Shown here piece after piece: positions 56,401 through 64,000 of a stretch of 64,000 nucleotides of DNA (the first letter of the stretch is position 1; every line of letters begins with the position of its first letter). Made by a program: the position numbers and the translations under genes. Source of the stretch: Hydractinia symbiolongicarpus. Taxonomy: Eukaryota > Cnidaria > Hydrozoa > Anthoathecata > Hydractiniidae. Location of the stretch: contig NC_079883.1 of NCBI RefSeq assembly GCF_029227915.1, forward strand, positions 27,776,001-27,840,000, written 5' to 3'. The notes beneath the pieces are model-generated. The model ran no database searches and had not been told where the DNA came from. It worked only from the letters and a program-made list of their open reading frames with translations.

Positions 56401-58436
56401 TGAGGTATATTTAAGGATCAACTGAGAAAAAAAATATGTGCCAACTTTCAATGTATTAAATATCTGATGTGTTGACATTACTTTGCATGTCAGTCAACAA
56501 ACGTTTGCTAGCACGTGATATCAGCAATTTTCTAATTAAACCTGGATTGTACACTTGCAAATTAAACATCAGCAACTTATTTACACAACAAACTAATAAA
56601 ATCATGAAAGATCTGATAATTTTTCAAATTTATAATAAATACATACCAATGGTCTTTGAACTATTTTATTCCGATTAAGAATATGATTTCTGTAATATTG
56701 ATGCCTCTCAAAGTGTTTGTTCTATAAAAAAAATGTGTGAAATATGATAAATATGAATGCAACACCATAGTTGGCAGAGGGCTCAGAAAGCACCTATTTT
56801 TAAAACAACCTCCTTATTATTGAGAACCCCACCCTTTTTATTTCGAGAGTAACCCCCTATTATTTGAGGTCAAGCTATTATCTTCAAGCTGTGATGAATA
56901 TGTAATGTGAACCCCCTATTAATTTGAACTCATATTTAAACACATCAGAAAGCATTTTCTTGTTCTTGTTGTAAAAATATTTACAACAATTTTAAACTGA
57001 GAGAAAGTTCTAGCAAATTAAATTGTGCTCTTGCTAATTCCATTTGTCAACTTTGTCTGCACTTCATAGCTGCCATATATGACTGAAAATATCTGGTATA
57101 TTAAGACTTGTCAGAAATTTCTCTAATGCATAAAAAAGCCTCTCCAAGTCAGAGCAAGCACTGCACACTCAGTTCTAGTAAGAACAAACAAATATTCAGC
57201 AACAGTAAGTTCAAAGATATATTGAAGGTGCTGATTTGTAATGACAATCTTAGCAAGTTTATTTCTGATCTGTAGTCCAGTGCCTCCTTCACATTTAGTT
57301 TATAATAATTTTTTAACTCAATCCTGCTTACTGGGAAATTTTCAACCCTCTATTGTTGCAAAATTTTGAAAAGTTAAATCCCCCTTTGTAAAGGGGGAGT
57401 GGTCCAACTATAAACGCTAAATCAAATAAGTAATTATGAGAGAAAGTTACAAAGAAGCTGAAACCTACCATATTTTCTCTACTGTATTCAGAGAGTTTTG
57501 GCTTGAATGCCAATACTTTTAATCGCTAAAAAGAATTGATTATGTAAAAAGCATAATATTTTGTCAACAAAAAGGAAAGTCATTTTTGATTTAAAAACTT
57601 ACTTGATTCTTCTCTAAATCATTTTTTGGAAACTCCTTTGAAGTGTGTGGTCTAGATCTGTTCATCCTTGCACTGTTTTGACCAAACTGATGTTGGGCGT
57701 TAGTGGTTAATGGTCTTTGTCTTGCAGTAAATGCCCTTGGTTTTGATGTTACAGGTCTTAATGTAACAGGTCTTGCTTCCTTAGCCACATTTTTGATTTG
57801 AGATTGTTTTTCTTTTGACGTGGTTGGCCTCTGTTTCATAAAATTATTCTTTTTTACCGTATACGGACTTTCTTTTAATGGGTTTAACCTTTCTCTGGAA
57901 GTAAGAGGTCTTTTCCTTGAGGTCTGAGCTCTTGGCATAATAACAGCTGATCTTGTGGCTTGTTGTTTAGCTGATGCATGTCTTTGTTGGGGTGGAGACC
58001 GAATTTTATTAGAAGCCCTAAGTAAAGATTTTCTAGTCAAATGTATTAAAAAGCTTTGTGCTATGGTCTATTTGGCCTCATGACCTATTTAACAACTATT
58101 GCAGTGAGAACAAGTTAGTACAACCGATACTTTTCTACTTACTCATTAAAAATGGGTTTTTGAACTGGAACCCCATTGATTGCATGTAGCTGAAAAAAAA
58201 TTAATAAATACAAGTTATTAAAACTTATTTGCTTGAAAACAAATTTTTATATATTTCTTTAAATGAAGATGCAATATTTGCTATAAAGTAACAGAATTAG
58301 ACCATGAGTTAGTTTAGTTAGTTCCATGAAAATAAATTACCCGATATTGATGTAGAAGATAATCATGTTGTTTCCATTTTTTATCCAATAAGATACTACT
58401 TGGAGGTGCGGGTGTGTATTTTGTTCTTAAAGCCAT
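38412..58436 (-). CDS. Tandem annexin fusion protein (eight repeats, long N-terminus), 32 exons
   Basis: Exons: 58436-58341, 58189-58143, 58017-57603, 57525-57469, 56721-56647, 56355-56311, 55742-55635, 55203-54244, 54167-54054, 52858-52802, 52464-52431, 52321-52242, 51896-51828, 51714-51613, 51444-51369, 51003-50891, 49837-49720, 49439-49411, 49245-49105, 48807-48540, 47961-47753, 47496-47406, 47015-46921, 46813-46703, 46319-46257, 46079-46046, 45668-45589, 44672-44604, 44469-44365, 39606-39531, 39116-39004, 38534-38412. All phases agree: 4173 bases, 1390 residues. The N-terminus has RPxTS-type motifs (residues ~85-180), a Pro/Glu-rich stretch and an acidic Lys/Glu coiled region. Residues ~540-855 form an annexin core (CLWDALK, DPEVLCEILCTRNNE, KGVDDDKSLCRILISRSE); a linker, acidic in its second half, leads to a second core, ~1072-1390 (FMATRNNAQRQLIIREF, FIEILCSRQNDEIAIIKRAF, FIEIFGTRTFPHIEAV, MLIRCIISRAEIDLQLIKSTF). 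Annexins bind membranes through calcium; the usual GxGT loops are missing in all eight repeats. I know no named family with this layout. Confidence 0.85.
40202..40257 (+). repeat. Left terminal inverted repeat (56 bp)
   Basis: It is identical over 56 bases to the reverse complement of 43852-43907. It begins TAATTCCCCG and ends GTTGTATTC. The flanking bases differ on the two sides, which fixes the boundary to within the TA. Confidence 0.95.
40428..42155 (+). CDS. Transposon-encoded YqaJ-type nuclease with SWIM zinc finger
   Basis: A single intact 575-residue frame. Around residues 165-185 is a SWIM-like finger (CLCKAGAGGCCKHVAAVL: C-x-C ... C-x-H). The C-terminal third is a YqaJ/lambda-exonuclease-type PD-(D/E)XK fold: ITSSNFGSII, GLENEVNALNWYQ, GASPDGA (D460), LIEVKCPYS (E473, K475) and YFHQCQGVMAV, so the catalytic residues are all present. 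The start could be the first ATG or the one about 40 bases downstream (MEVINK). It has no introns, unlike the host gene around it. It converges on the transposase gene with 88 bases between stop codons. Its role in transposition is unknown; end processing or recombination at the excision site is conceivable. Confidence 0.85.
   Translation: MLVSEVLGVKEVEMEVINKDTDLDIILSSTDLGPSFSQSSCVVPRPVFKELTNAERDEEVEERTHEDISQWSTDLAAMPSITQEKIHQYLVLGNSCDSKPKGATKHKILGYQLFKESYVKKVRVKSNVMAEKLTFLVKCFVAASMKREKYSVYVHLCQRSGDILYAKCLCKAGAGGCCKHVAAVLFQLVEYKQLDLKIVPDDKTCTDLLQKWHVPGESANSAPIKFSAMAFEKADLTKDTNESRKRPLVTGNRKFCSTPLFAHEPSTEKVKKLATDLFEIGQGTSMAYLLQGNDYKPSSFYDTSIKEFNFEQTNSETVELRPTVNLFLQALDFEPEIAELSDEQKSFVNNFIHVNAEQVRDIEKSTCTQYKCDMWYTERKKRITSSNFGSIINRRKNIHPKSILQKCLNKNKNFTSEACKWGLENEVNALNWYQTEKNIEVEKCGFVINPKWPWLGASPDGATTLNGNARLIEVKCPYSKKDCSISDACKDKNFFLQISNGKPKLKERHNYFHQCQGVMAVTQVNEIDFIVYTKVDRHVETIVFQKEKWNRITLPELTHFYFTFMHSNITEQQCE
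42244..43815 (-). CDS. Transposon-encoded THAP + DDE transposase
   Basis: Intact frame of 523 residues from the ATG at 43815 (MAEQVHF). The open frame extends further upstream, but it runs through the terminal inverted repeat and out of the element, so the internal ATG is preferred. Residues ~35-110 are a THAP zinc finger (CCVPLCQNN, LRKKWLFMI, CSVHF). A Glu/Lys coiled coil follows, then a helix-turn-helix (MAVRFNMSTSHISRIL) and a DDE_Tnp_4-type catalytic domain: first Asp in VILDCTE, second in MADRGF, Glu in RVHVERAIERIKNYRI. All three acidic residues are present, so it may be active. It resembles the ISL2EU/Harbinger-like transposase group. Confidence 0.88.
   Translation of the reverse strand: MAEQVHFILNSTQNQSDIQNSNQDNSFFQNLGSPASIGSNFSSSSSFLLQAKSKGGGITCCVPLCQNNSKKNPDLSFYVIPKDSELRKKWLFMISRKDFVPSTSHRVCSVHFTGGKKTYMNNVPTIVPKTIKPTASKPRKTLNSTNCKLQLFSPVRATTNDIAAELSVEEELKQELEKLRAEISCMRIHEKELDQTIEKQQATISDIAFSIDRFKHNEAHFKFYTGFESYKLFKAVLEYLQPAANKLIYWGSNTNTENTKNINSTKRGRSRSLSAEEEFFMILVRIRCGLLLEDMAVRFNMSTSHISRILITWTDFLHSQFRMLPIWASKETVQNRMPKCFQKSYPNTRVILDCTEVFVEMPTSYRTQSSTFSNYKHHNTAKGLVGIAPDGSVTFVSDLYGGRFSDKRITKDSGIYDLLEPGDSVMADRGFELEEDLPDGVTLNIPPFLDGKPQLSLLEENETRRIASVRVHVERAIERIKNYRILQTVFKLSMAAELNKIWVICCYLVNFLPQLVPDVNTND
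43852..43907 (-). repeat. Right terminal inverted repeat (56 bp)
   Basis: Exact inverted copy of 40202-40257. The lack of mismatches between the two ends suggests recent insertion or gene conversion. Confidence 0.95.
45055..45285 (+). mobile_element. Penelope-like reverse transcriptase core fragment
   Basis: A plus-strand frame encodes FFRYMDDILRSIKENQITRK, NEINGLHSSLKFTIE and MIPFLKATI. This is the catalytic YxDD box and downstream thumb region of Penelope-type reverse transcriptases (NEIN.LH..L.FT.E.E...PFLD). The D expected after PFL is replaced by K. It is antisense within an intron of the tandem annexin gene, truncated on both sides. Confidence 0.65.
50028..50210 (-). pseudogene. Unassigned open fragment in an annexin-gene intron
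   Basis: Minus-strand bases 50210-50028 read without a stop for about 59 codons: CLGNIREAVGIIHLDIDIKD, CYVVARVLKNLLICEG, SSFVQGLLRDHIYVKMMFDA, then stop. The composition looks coding and not like surrounding intron, but it has no upstream ATG and does not fit the annexin frame. I do not recognise it; it may be a remnant of an inserted gene or transposon. Confidence 0.3.
53730..53970 (+). repeat. SINE-like repeat, second tail type
   Basis: Possible tRNA-like head (AAAGCCTTGTGGTTACGGCT), then TAGGTAGGCAATGCCAGTGT and CATTGATACCAGTGTTTCTA ACACTG AAATGGCTAT. The tail matches 60683-60780 (TTGGGTAGGCAATGCGGTGT; CATTGGTAACAGTGTTTCCA; CTGAAGTGGCTAT). It differs from the tail of the family at 11450, 29715 and 36222. 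It lies in an annexin-gene intron. Confidence 0.55.
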
Positions 58437-59097
58437 TTATTTTATCTATATTTATTTTAGTTATGTTATACACGTCATATATATTTAAAGCTTATTTTAA
58501 ATCAAAATTTTAATTAGATTTTAATTAGAGTATTTGTTATTCCATCGATAATATCACACACTAATTTGCTCAATGTAACATACTATCATAAACATATCAT
58601 ATATAATGACAACTTTGAAAATTCCAATCAGAAAAATACAGTTTAATCATTTGTGTCCAGATATTGCCATCAACAAATTAAATAAATTGAAAAGGAAATT
58701 CTGTATATATAACTCAAAATAGATGAAAAAAATAGATATCAAAACTATTAGGTTTACTCAACGTTTCACTTGGAAATAATAACACTGTTTACTGTCATGC
58801 TCTGCAGCCTAGATACAGCCTATCATTATTTTTTTCTGTCAAAAGTTTCTAACCAATAAATAATTGATTACTTCCATTTAAATTTATTGTATACAAAAAG
58901 GGAAAAATTTGAATAATTCATTTTTTATGAATCCATATTCATATTCATCATTATGTGAATATATAATTAAAGAATATTCATGAAGTCAAATTTTCTAGAG
59001 TACTAATTATGTAATTATTAGAAAACACAAAAAAACTGAATTAAAACATCTTTAATATTATACTCACTTATTTGCTTATTTGTCACTCAAATTAGCT

Positions 59098-59140
59098 GAC
59101 CAATCACATTAGGTGATTCTCTCTATGGACCAATCACATC
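59098..59140. promoter_or_regulatory. Duplicated CCAAT-containing boxes
   Basis: GACCAATCACATTAGGTGAT and GACCAATCACATCTGCTGAT form two copies about 35 bases apart, each with a CCAAT core, roughly 650 bases upstream of the annexin start codon. CCAAT boxes bind NF-Y in animals; whether these act as promoter elements here is inference. Confidence 0.3.
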
Positions 59141-60298
59141 TGCTGATTCTCCTAACCTAAATTACACTAAAATACAATATCAAAGTTTGGAATATGTTTT
59201 ACAAATTACATCTTAACCTGTTAAATAAATAACGATTATAATAATCATAAAAAGTATTTGTATTAGTGCTGATAAGTTATTTTTCAACACTGAAATGAAA
59301 ATCTCTGTTAAAAGGTGAAGAAAACATCTAGGTTAATATTTTCTTGAAACACCATGCAACTAGCAGTACACACAAATATAACACAACGTTGTTTTATACC
59401 AAATAACCATAACCCTATCAGACAATATTGGAATTAGTCTTATTAGTACATGACATAAACAATAGCTTAATAATGTCCATCGAAATTACTATTATGACAA
59501 CAGGTTTTGAGAAACGGTTGAATGCATAAAGTTGCCAAAATGAAAATTTAATGGAATTTTACAAAAATTAAACAATTTAGATTTTAGTTTATGCTTAGAC
59601 AAAGCAAAATAAAAATTATTGTCATTAAATAGTACTGTGCCGATTGGTACTGTGGACTTCAACAATGACAGGAAAATTGAACAAATTGCTTAGGCGTGGT
59701 TTAATATATTTAATATATTGATTAATGTTGGTTCATTTCCAAAAGTTCTACAAAAACATGACTTTTGTTTTACCAAAAAAAAAATTCAGGGTAAACTGCG
59801 TTTGTTAAAACAAAAACGTTTTGTAATAAAAATCTGCTATATAGTTCAATGTTATTTTTGCGAAAAAAAGCAATTTAATGCTAGGTGCTAATGTTATGTT
59901 TGCGGAGAACTTAAAATGGATGTGTATGAATTTAAAATTTTTGTCTTGCAAATTCTTTGATGTTGTTGCCCAATTAAAGCCTTGCTACTATGACACATGG
60001 CATGTGTGTATAGGGTGTGATACACTATAGACCTCATGGATTTTGACTATTTTCTATACTATTTTTGACTATACAAACCTTTTAAACTTGTAATTTGTAC
60101 TTTAACTCTTGTTCTAGAGAATACTTTTTGATGCCAAATATCAAAGTTTGGTGTACACTTAGAAAATTGCTTTTGTGCAGTCTACAAAAAGAAGAAGTAT
60201 CAATTGATAATAAGTTGTACTTAAAACGTTTGTTATAATGTGAATATAAACTGTGTTATTTTTTTTATATTTGTGAGCTTTGGTTCTCAAGATAAAAA

Positions 60299-60636
60299 GG
60301 AACCTGAGGTATAAAATAATGTTGGACTTAAAATATAGAGCATAAAAAGTTCGTAAACAAGACTTTTAAAATTATTTAAAAAGCTCTTTTCATTCTCAAA
60401 ATATTCACATTTAAAGAATTTCAGATTTAATTATGCTGCATTTTTAAGTAATAGCAAATTTTGACATTTTCTGTCATCATTAATTTTACACCTGTAAGGG
60501 ATTTTCATTCAAACTTTATGAATGTATAGATATTATAAAGGTGGATTGATAAACATAATTTTTTTGCTAAAGTGACACTTGTTTGCTCGACCCATATTTA
60601 AAGGGAACCTGAGGTATAAAATGATGTTGGACTTAT
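60299..60636 (+). repeat. Pair of ~35-bp direct repeats about 300 bases apart
   Basis: GGAACCTGAGGTATAAAATAATGTTGGACTTA-type sequence occurs near 60299 and again near 60602 with few differences, each followed by an ATA(G/A)AGCATAAA block. They could be ends of a small solo-LTR-like or MITE insertion. Confidence 0.5.
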
Positions 60637-60682
60637 ATTATAAAGCATAAACAATTTTCCTAAAAGAAGAGACAACATGCCA

Positions 60683-60780
60683 TGTGAGGGAAATTGGGTA
60701 GGCAATGCGGTGTATATATAAATTCAGAAACACATTGGTAACAGTGTTTCCAACACTGAAGTGGCTATCCTGAATATGTT
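60683..60780 (+). repeat. SINE tail copy
   Basis: Matches the 3' part of the repeat at 53730-53970, including the palindromic CAGTGTTTCCAACACTG. Confidence 0.6.
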
Positions 60781-61996
60781 TCAAAATATATACACATGTG
60801 CAAACTTCATACGCCAGCTGTATGGCATAGAATCAAATATCAATTAACAGAAACCAACAATGGATCAGGAATAGTATTTGCATTTGAACTGGTGCCTTTG
60901 CAGATGGTCTGTTTACTTGTCAATGCCACAATGAGAAGGTGACGGTTGAGGTGAAGTGCCATTTTCCCATAAAAACACCTTATTGCTGGAAGATACATTA
61001 ACAGATTCCAACTGCTGTCTTGACTGTTTGAAAACCAACCATCGTTATTATGCACAAATACAATTGCAGATGCACGTTTTTGATGCTGAGAGTTTTTACC
61101 TTGTTATCTGGACACAAAAGTGGTTACATCAAGTGCTGGTAAAAAAGGATATCACATTTATTACATTTATGCTTACCTTTTTAAAAGGGTTTTATGGCAC
61201 TCACCAGAATACTTCTTACACATAAATTGAAAAATTCAGATGCAATTTAATCTGCGTCTTCCACTTATTTATCTGTTAAAACTTCATTTTGTTATTGTTT
61301 CAGTAAGTATATCAGGAATTAGGATTGGTTGTGATGCTGTCACATGTAAATGGCAATAATTTTTCAGCAAGACTATTTTTGTTTTATACATTAATTTTTT
61401 ACCTATTTTTTCTTACTTACTTGCTAAATAATACAGTTTCAATAACTTGTTGGTACATACCCTGACTAGGTTAGTTTAACACTAACAAGTTTTGTCATAA
61501 TTTTTTTTAGTGAAATTGTATTCTCGCAGAAAATATGCCATTCATTTTAATGTTTTTTCGTATTTGTGGCTACATAAATAACCGTTTAATTAATTACCAT
61601 TTTTCAATTGGTTATTGATCTTCTTTTTCATTGTAGATAATTCCATCACCAAGGTTTACCAAAATGCAACAAACTGTCCTGATTTTATCAATATTACCTT
61701 ATTACACGAAAATAACCAGTCAAATAATTAGCCCAAAATTGAAAATTTCGCATTATTAAAACCATCTTAATTTCATACCTGCATAGATTTCTCTTCCGTT
61801 AATTATGGTTCACGTTGAAAAAAACATCTGTATGTTTAAACGCATCTTTTCTTATATGTATATTTTGCAAAATGCTGTTCAAAAATATAATTATATGATT
61901 TCAAGATCTTCTTTTTAATCTATAAAGCGGTCAACAAAACATAAAACAGAGAGATGAAGTGTTCTTTTCTTCTTTCTAATGAATCAAAAAAAGTCC

Positions 61997-63217
61997 TTAC
62001 AAGCAATATTTTATATATATTAAAGCTAAAAATTCCACATCTTTAATCTCATGCTCTTCATCTTCATCTTCGCCATTCTTGTCTTTTTCGATCCCCAACA
62101 TTTCAAAGATATTTTCAAAGTCATCTACATATTCCCCAGTTAGCGGGTACTTAAAATCTTTCACTTTCGCCACTAAAATTTGTCATTATGTTCATTATCT
62201 CTTAAGTTTAGATGTACGGCTTTATGCCATAATTAAGAATAAAGATCTGTTTACATTCTGGTAGCAAAGGCTAGTTAAGAAGAGGGCAACTGGAACAAAA
62301 GTATGGATTGCTCCAATTTTCTGAAGTTGAGGATTTTGATCCATGGGTACATGATCTGGAAATATGGGAAGTAGTTACAGAACTTCCAAAGAAGAAACAA
62401 GGGCTAGTTGTTTATTTAAGTTTAAATTCGTACGTCAGGCATGTTCAGCCTTAACGAAAGAAGAATTGTTTAAAGATGGTTTAAATAAACTTGTTAAAGG
62501 GGAACTACACGCAAAAATTATTTTTTGATATATTGTCAAAAATGGGCAATAAAAGTACAACTTAATTATGTCTGTTTTTACCTCAATAAAAACAATTTCT
62601 TTGCCAGAAATATGCCTTTTTTCAACGGACCGCGTAAAAACAAGAAGACTGGAAATAGTAACAAAAATGACGTTGCAAAGTGCGACAAGTAGCAAACCGC
62701 AGAGAGGCCTCCAAGAAAACACATTGAAAAGAAGAGGAGACATTACGATTTGTTGTAACTTATTTTTCAATAAACAAGAACCAAAATAACTAAGTATATA
62801 CCAAAAATAAACCTTTCTTGTTTGTCAAAAAACAACGATAACCAACAATTTTCCTCAAACGAACAAACAGTCTTCATAAAAAAACTTTGATGCTTCTTTG
62901 AAAGACTTTTGATGCATTGTCCCTCTCCTGTTGATAAACCGTTATAATTTTAAAAAATGAAATTTTAAAAAATGAAATTGTATGGACAAAGGAGAACAGT
63001 AGCCCATTCTTTTTTTTAATTCTTTTGTGTGATAGACCTCACCTTGGAAAGTTTGCATATTAAATGAGAAATAATTCAGGAGGTAAGGGACAATTTTTTT
63101 AGTCTCTGAAGTAAATACAAAAATCGTCGGGACAGCAACAGGAACAAGAACACTATTTCCAGAAAATGCTTTACTTTCGTGTAATGTTCGAAATGTTGGT
63201 TCACCCATTAGCTCACT
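61997..63217 (-). CDS. Last two exons of an unrecognised gene (partial)
   Basis: Exon 63217-63043 (acceptor CTAG, donor GTGAGG) joins in phase to 62172-61997, which ends in TAA. Together they encode about 116 residues. The first exon reads GEPTFRTLHESKAFSGNSVL then VPVAVPTIFVFTSETKKIVP, with a mildly hydrophobic stretch. The second reads KDFKYPLTGEYVDDFENIFE and an acidic KNGEDEDEEHE tail. Phase 0 at the upstream boundary implies further exons to the right, outside the window or hidden in 63218-64000. I do not recognise the family. The coding look and the phase match support a real gene. Confidence 0.5.
62490..62730. repeat. Possible short interspersed repeat in the intron of the partial gene
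   Basis: The stretch starting TTAAAGGGGAACTACACGCA and running through GACGTTGCAAAGTGCGACAA differs in composition from its surroundings and has the look of a MITE or SINE. No second copy was found in this window. Confidence 0.25.
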
Positions 63218-63519
63218 CTAGCAAAGTAATATGTTTAATCCCTGTCAGAAATTAGATTTTTATTCGCGCAAAACAAAAACAACAAAAATTTGCCGAGCAG
63301 GATGAAAATTTAACTTTAAAGTATTAAATTTATAAATTTAAAAATGGAAAAAGGGAACAAACGAGTAAAAGAATATTAGTAAAATAAAAGTGAACTTAAA
63401 TTATGCAATGGCGTGGATTTAATGACCAGCGAATATACGCAAATACAAAGAAAACTTTATTTTTTGCATTCAAGAAATCCACATGAACTTTGTCTTACTA
63501 TCATATCCCTCTGGAAACA

Positions 63520-63707
63520 ATCGTCAGTGAAGTGTTTTGAGCAGATTTAAAACCAGAATCTTTTGGTAAAGACCCTTCTCTTTCAATCGCTTGCAATCAT
63601 TTTTTAAGAAGTGTGCTGTTCAAATTTTCTAAAGGTATCTTATGAAAACTAAGGTCTTTCTTAAACGTGTAGTGACTAGTTCCACCGAAAGCTGAGCAAC
63701 TTGGCAT
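63520..63707 (-). pseudogene. Broken THAP-domain fragment
   Basis: Minus-strand frame from an ATG at 63707: MPSCSAFGGTSHYTFKKDLS, FHKIPLENLNSTLLKK, stop, LQAIEREGSLPK. This follows the THAP zinc-finger plan (MPxCxAxxCxNR ... F..FP....L..KW..A..R). The second zinc-ligand cysteine is Gly and the invariant Trp codon is TGA. The later C-x2-H is not preserved. It is probably the remnant of another THAP-bearing transposase; it is not the same sequence as the THAP finger at 43700. Confidence 0.6.
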
Positions 63708-64000
63708 ATTTAGCATAAAATAAGAAGGAATTGCTAGTAGGTATATAAGATATATTTTATTAAAACTATAAACGATTTAAAAATTTGTTGTTTTAATAAA
63801 CCAGCCACTGCATAGAATTGCGCTTTCCGCAGTTTGCAACGTCACACATCACATTTGTCTCATTTTTTTTTACGGAATTGGGGGTACGGATTTCTAGCTG
63901 TATTTTGGGATGATAAGGTTCGTATTGTTGACACTTGGAAGTCATATGAAACATTAAAACTAGTTCAATTCGTTTTCTTATGGTAGTAGTAACAATATAA

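Larger units (their letters stand above)
58437..61996. other. AT-rich intergenic region upstream of the tandem annexin gene
   Basis: No exon could be supported. It should hold the annexin promoter. Noted inside: duplicated GACCAATCACAT boxes (59098-59140), a pair of direct repeats (60299 and 60602) and a SINE tail (60683-60780). The rest is low-complexity AT-rich sequence in which I see nothing else. Confidence 0.5.

Noticed and set aside
60840-61225. Overlapping open frames on both strands upstream of the annexin gene
   Set aside because: No homology recognised, no consistent splice sites, AT-rich surroundings.

Overview
The window is eukaryotic: AT-rich, with many short exons split by GT-AG introns, no operons, and dense transposon debris. 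The gene content (Tip60, TOM20, LINS1, an LEDGF/HDGF-like protein, annexins) is animal. The transposon mix (RTE with a PHD-like finger, Penelope-like pieces, a THAP/YqaJ element) and overall style suggest an early-branching metazoan, most likely a cnidarian and possibly a hydrozoan. That placement is inference. Exon models were built by hand by requiring splice sites and codon phases to agree from exon to exon.

Layout. 1-501: dead Tigger/pogo transposase (-). 2032-8922: KAT5/Tip60 (-), with a 129-bp minisatellite and a dispersed repeat in its introns and its first coding exon not found. 8923-13122: repeat-rich (Penelope-like, RTE and SINE pieces). 13123-16660: TOMM20 (+), with a large foldback element in intron 1. 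17133-19924: LINS1-like (+). 20024-21582: a chain of candidate exons (-) of unclear ownership, converging on LINS1. 21572-28860: LEDGF/HDGF-like PWWP + integrase-binding-domain gene (-). 28861-38411: transposon graveyard with one nearly complete RTE element. 38412-58436: a 32-exon gene (-) predicted to encode 1390 residues with two four-repeat annexin cores and a long low-complexity N-terminus. Its intron at 39607-44364 holds a complete two-gene DNA transposon (YqaJ nuclease plus THAP/DDE transposase) with 56-bp terminal inverted repeats. 58437-61996: intergenic. 61997-63217: last two exons of a gene (-) running off the window. Around 63600: broken THAP-domain fragment.

The cellular genes are not a functional cluster. 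KAT5 (histone acetyltransferase) and the PWWP/IBD protein are chromatin factors, TOMM20 is mitochondrial import, and LINS1 and the tandem annexin are separate. The most unusual items are the fused, apparently calcium-loop-less eight-repeat annexin gene and the intact THAP/YqaJ transposon inside it.
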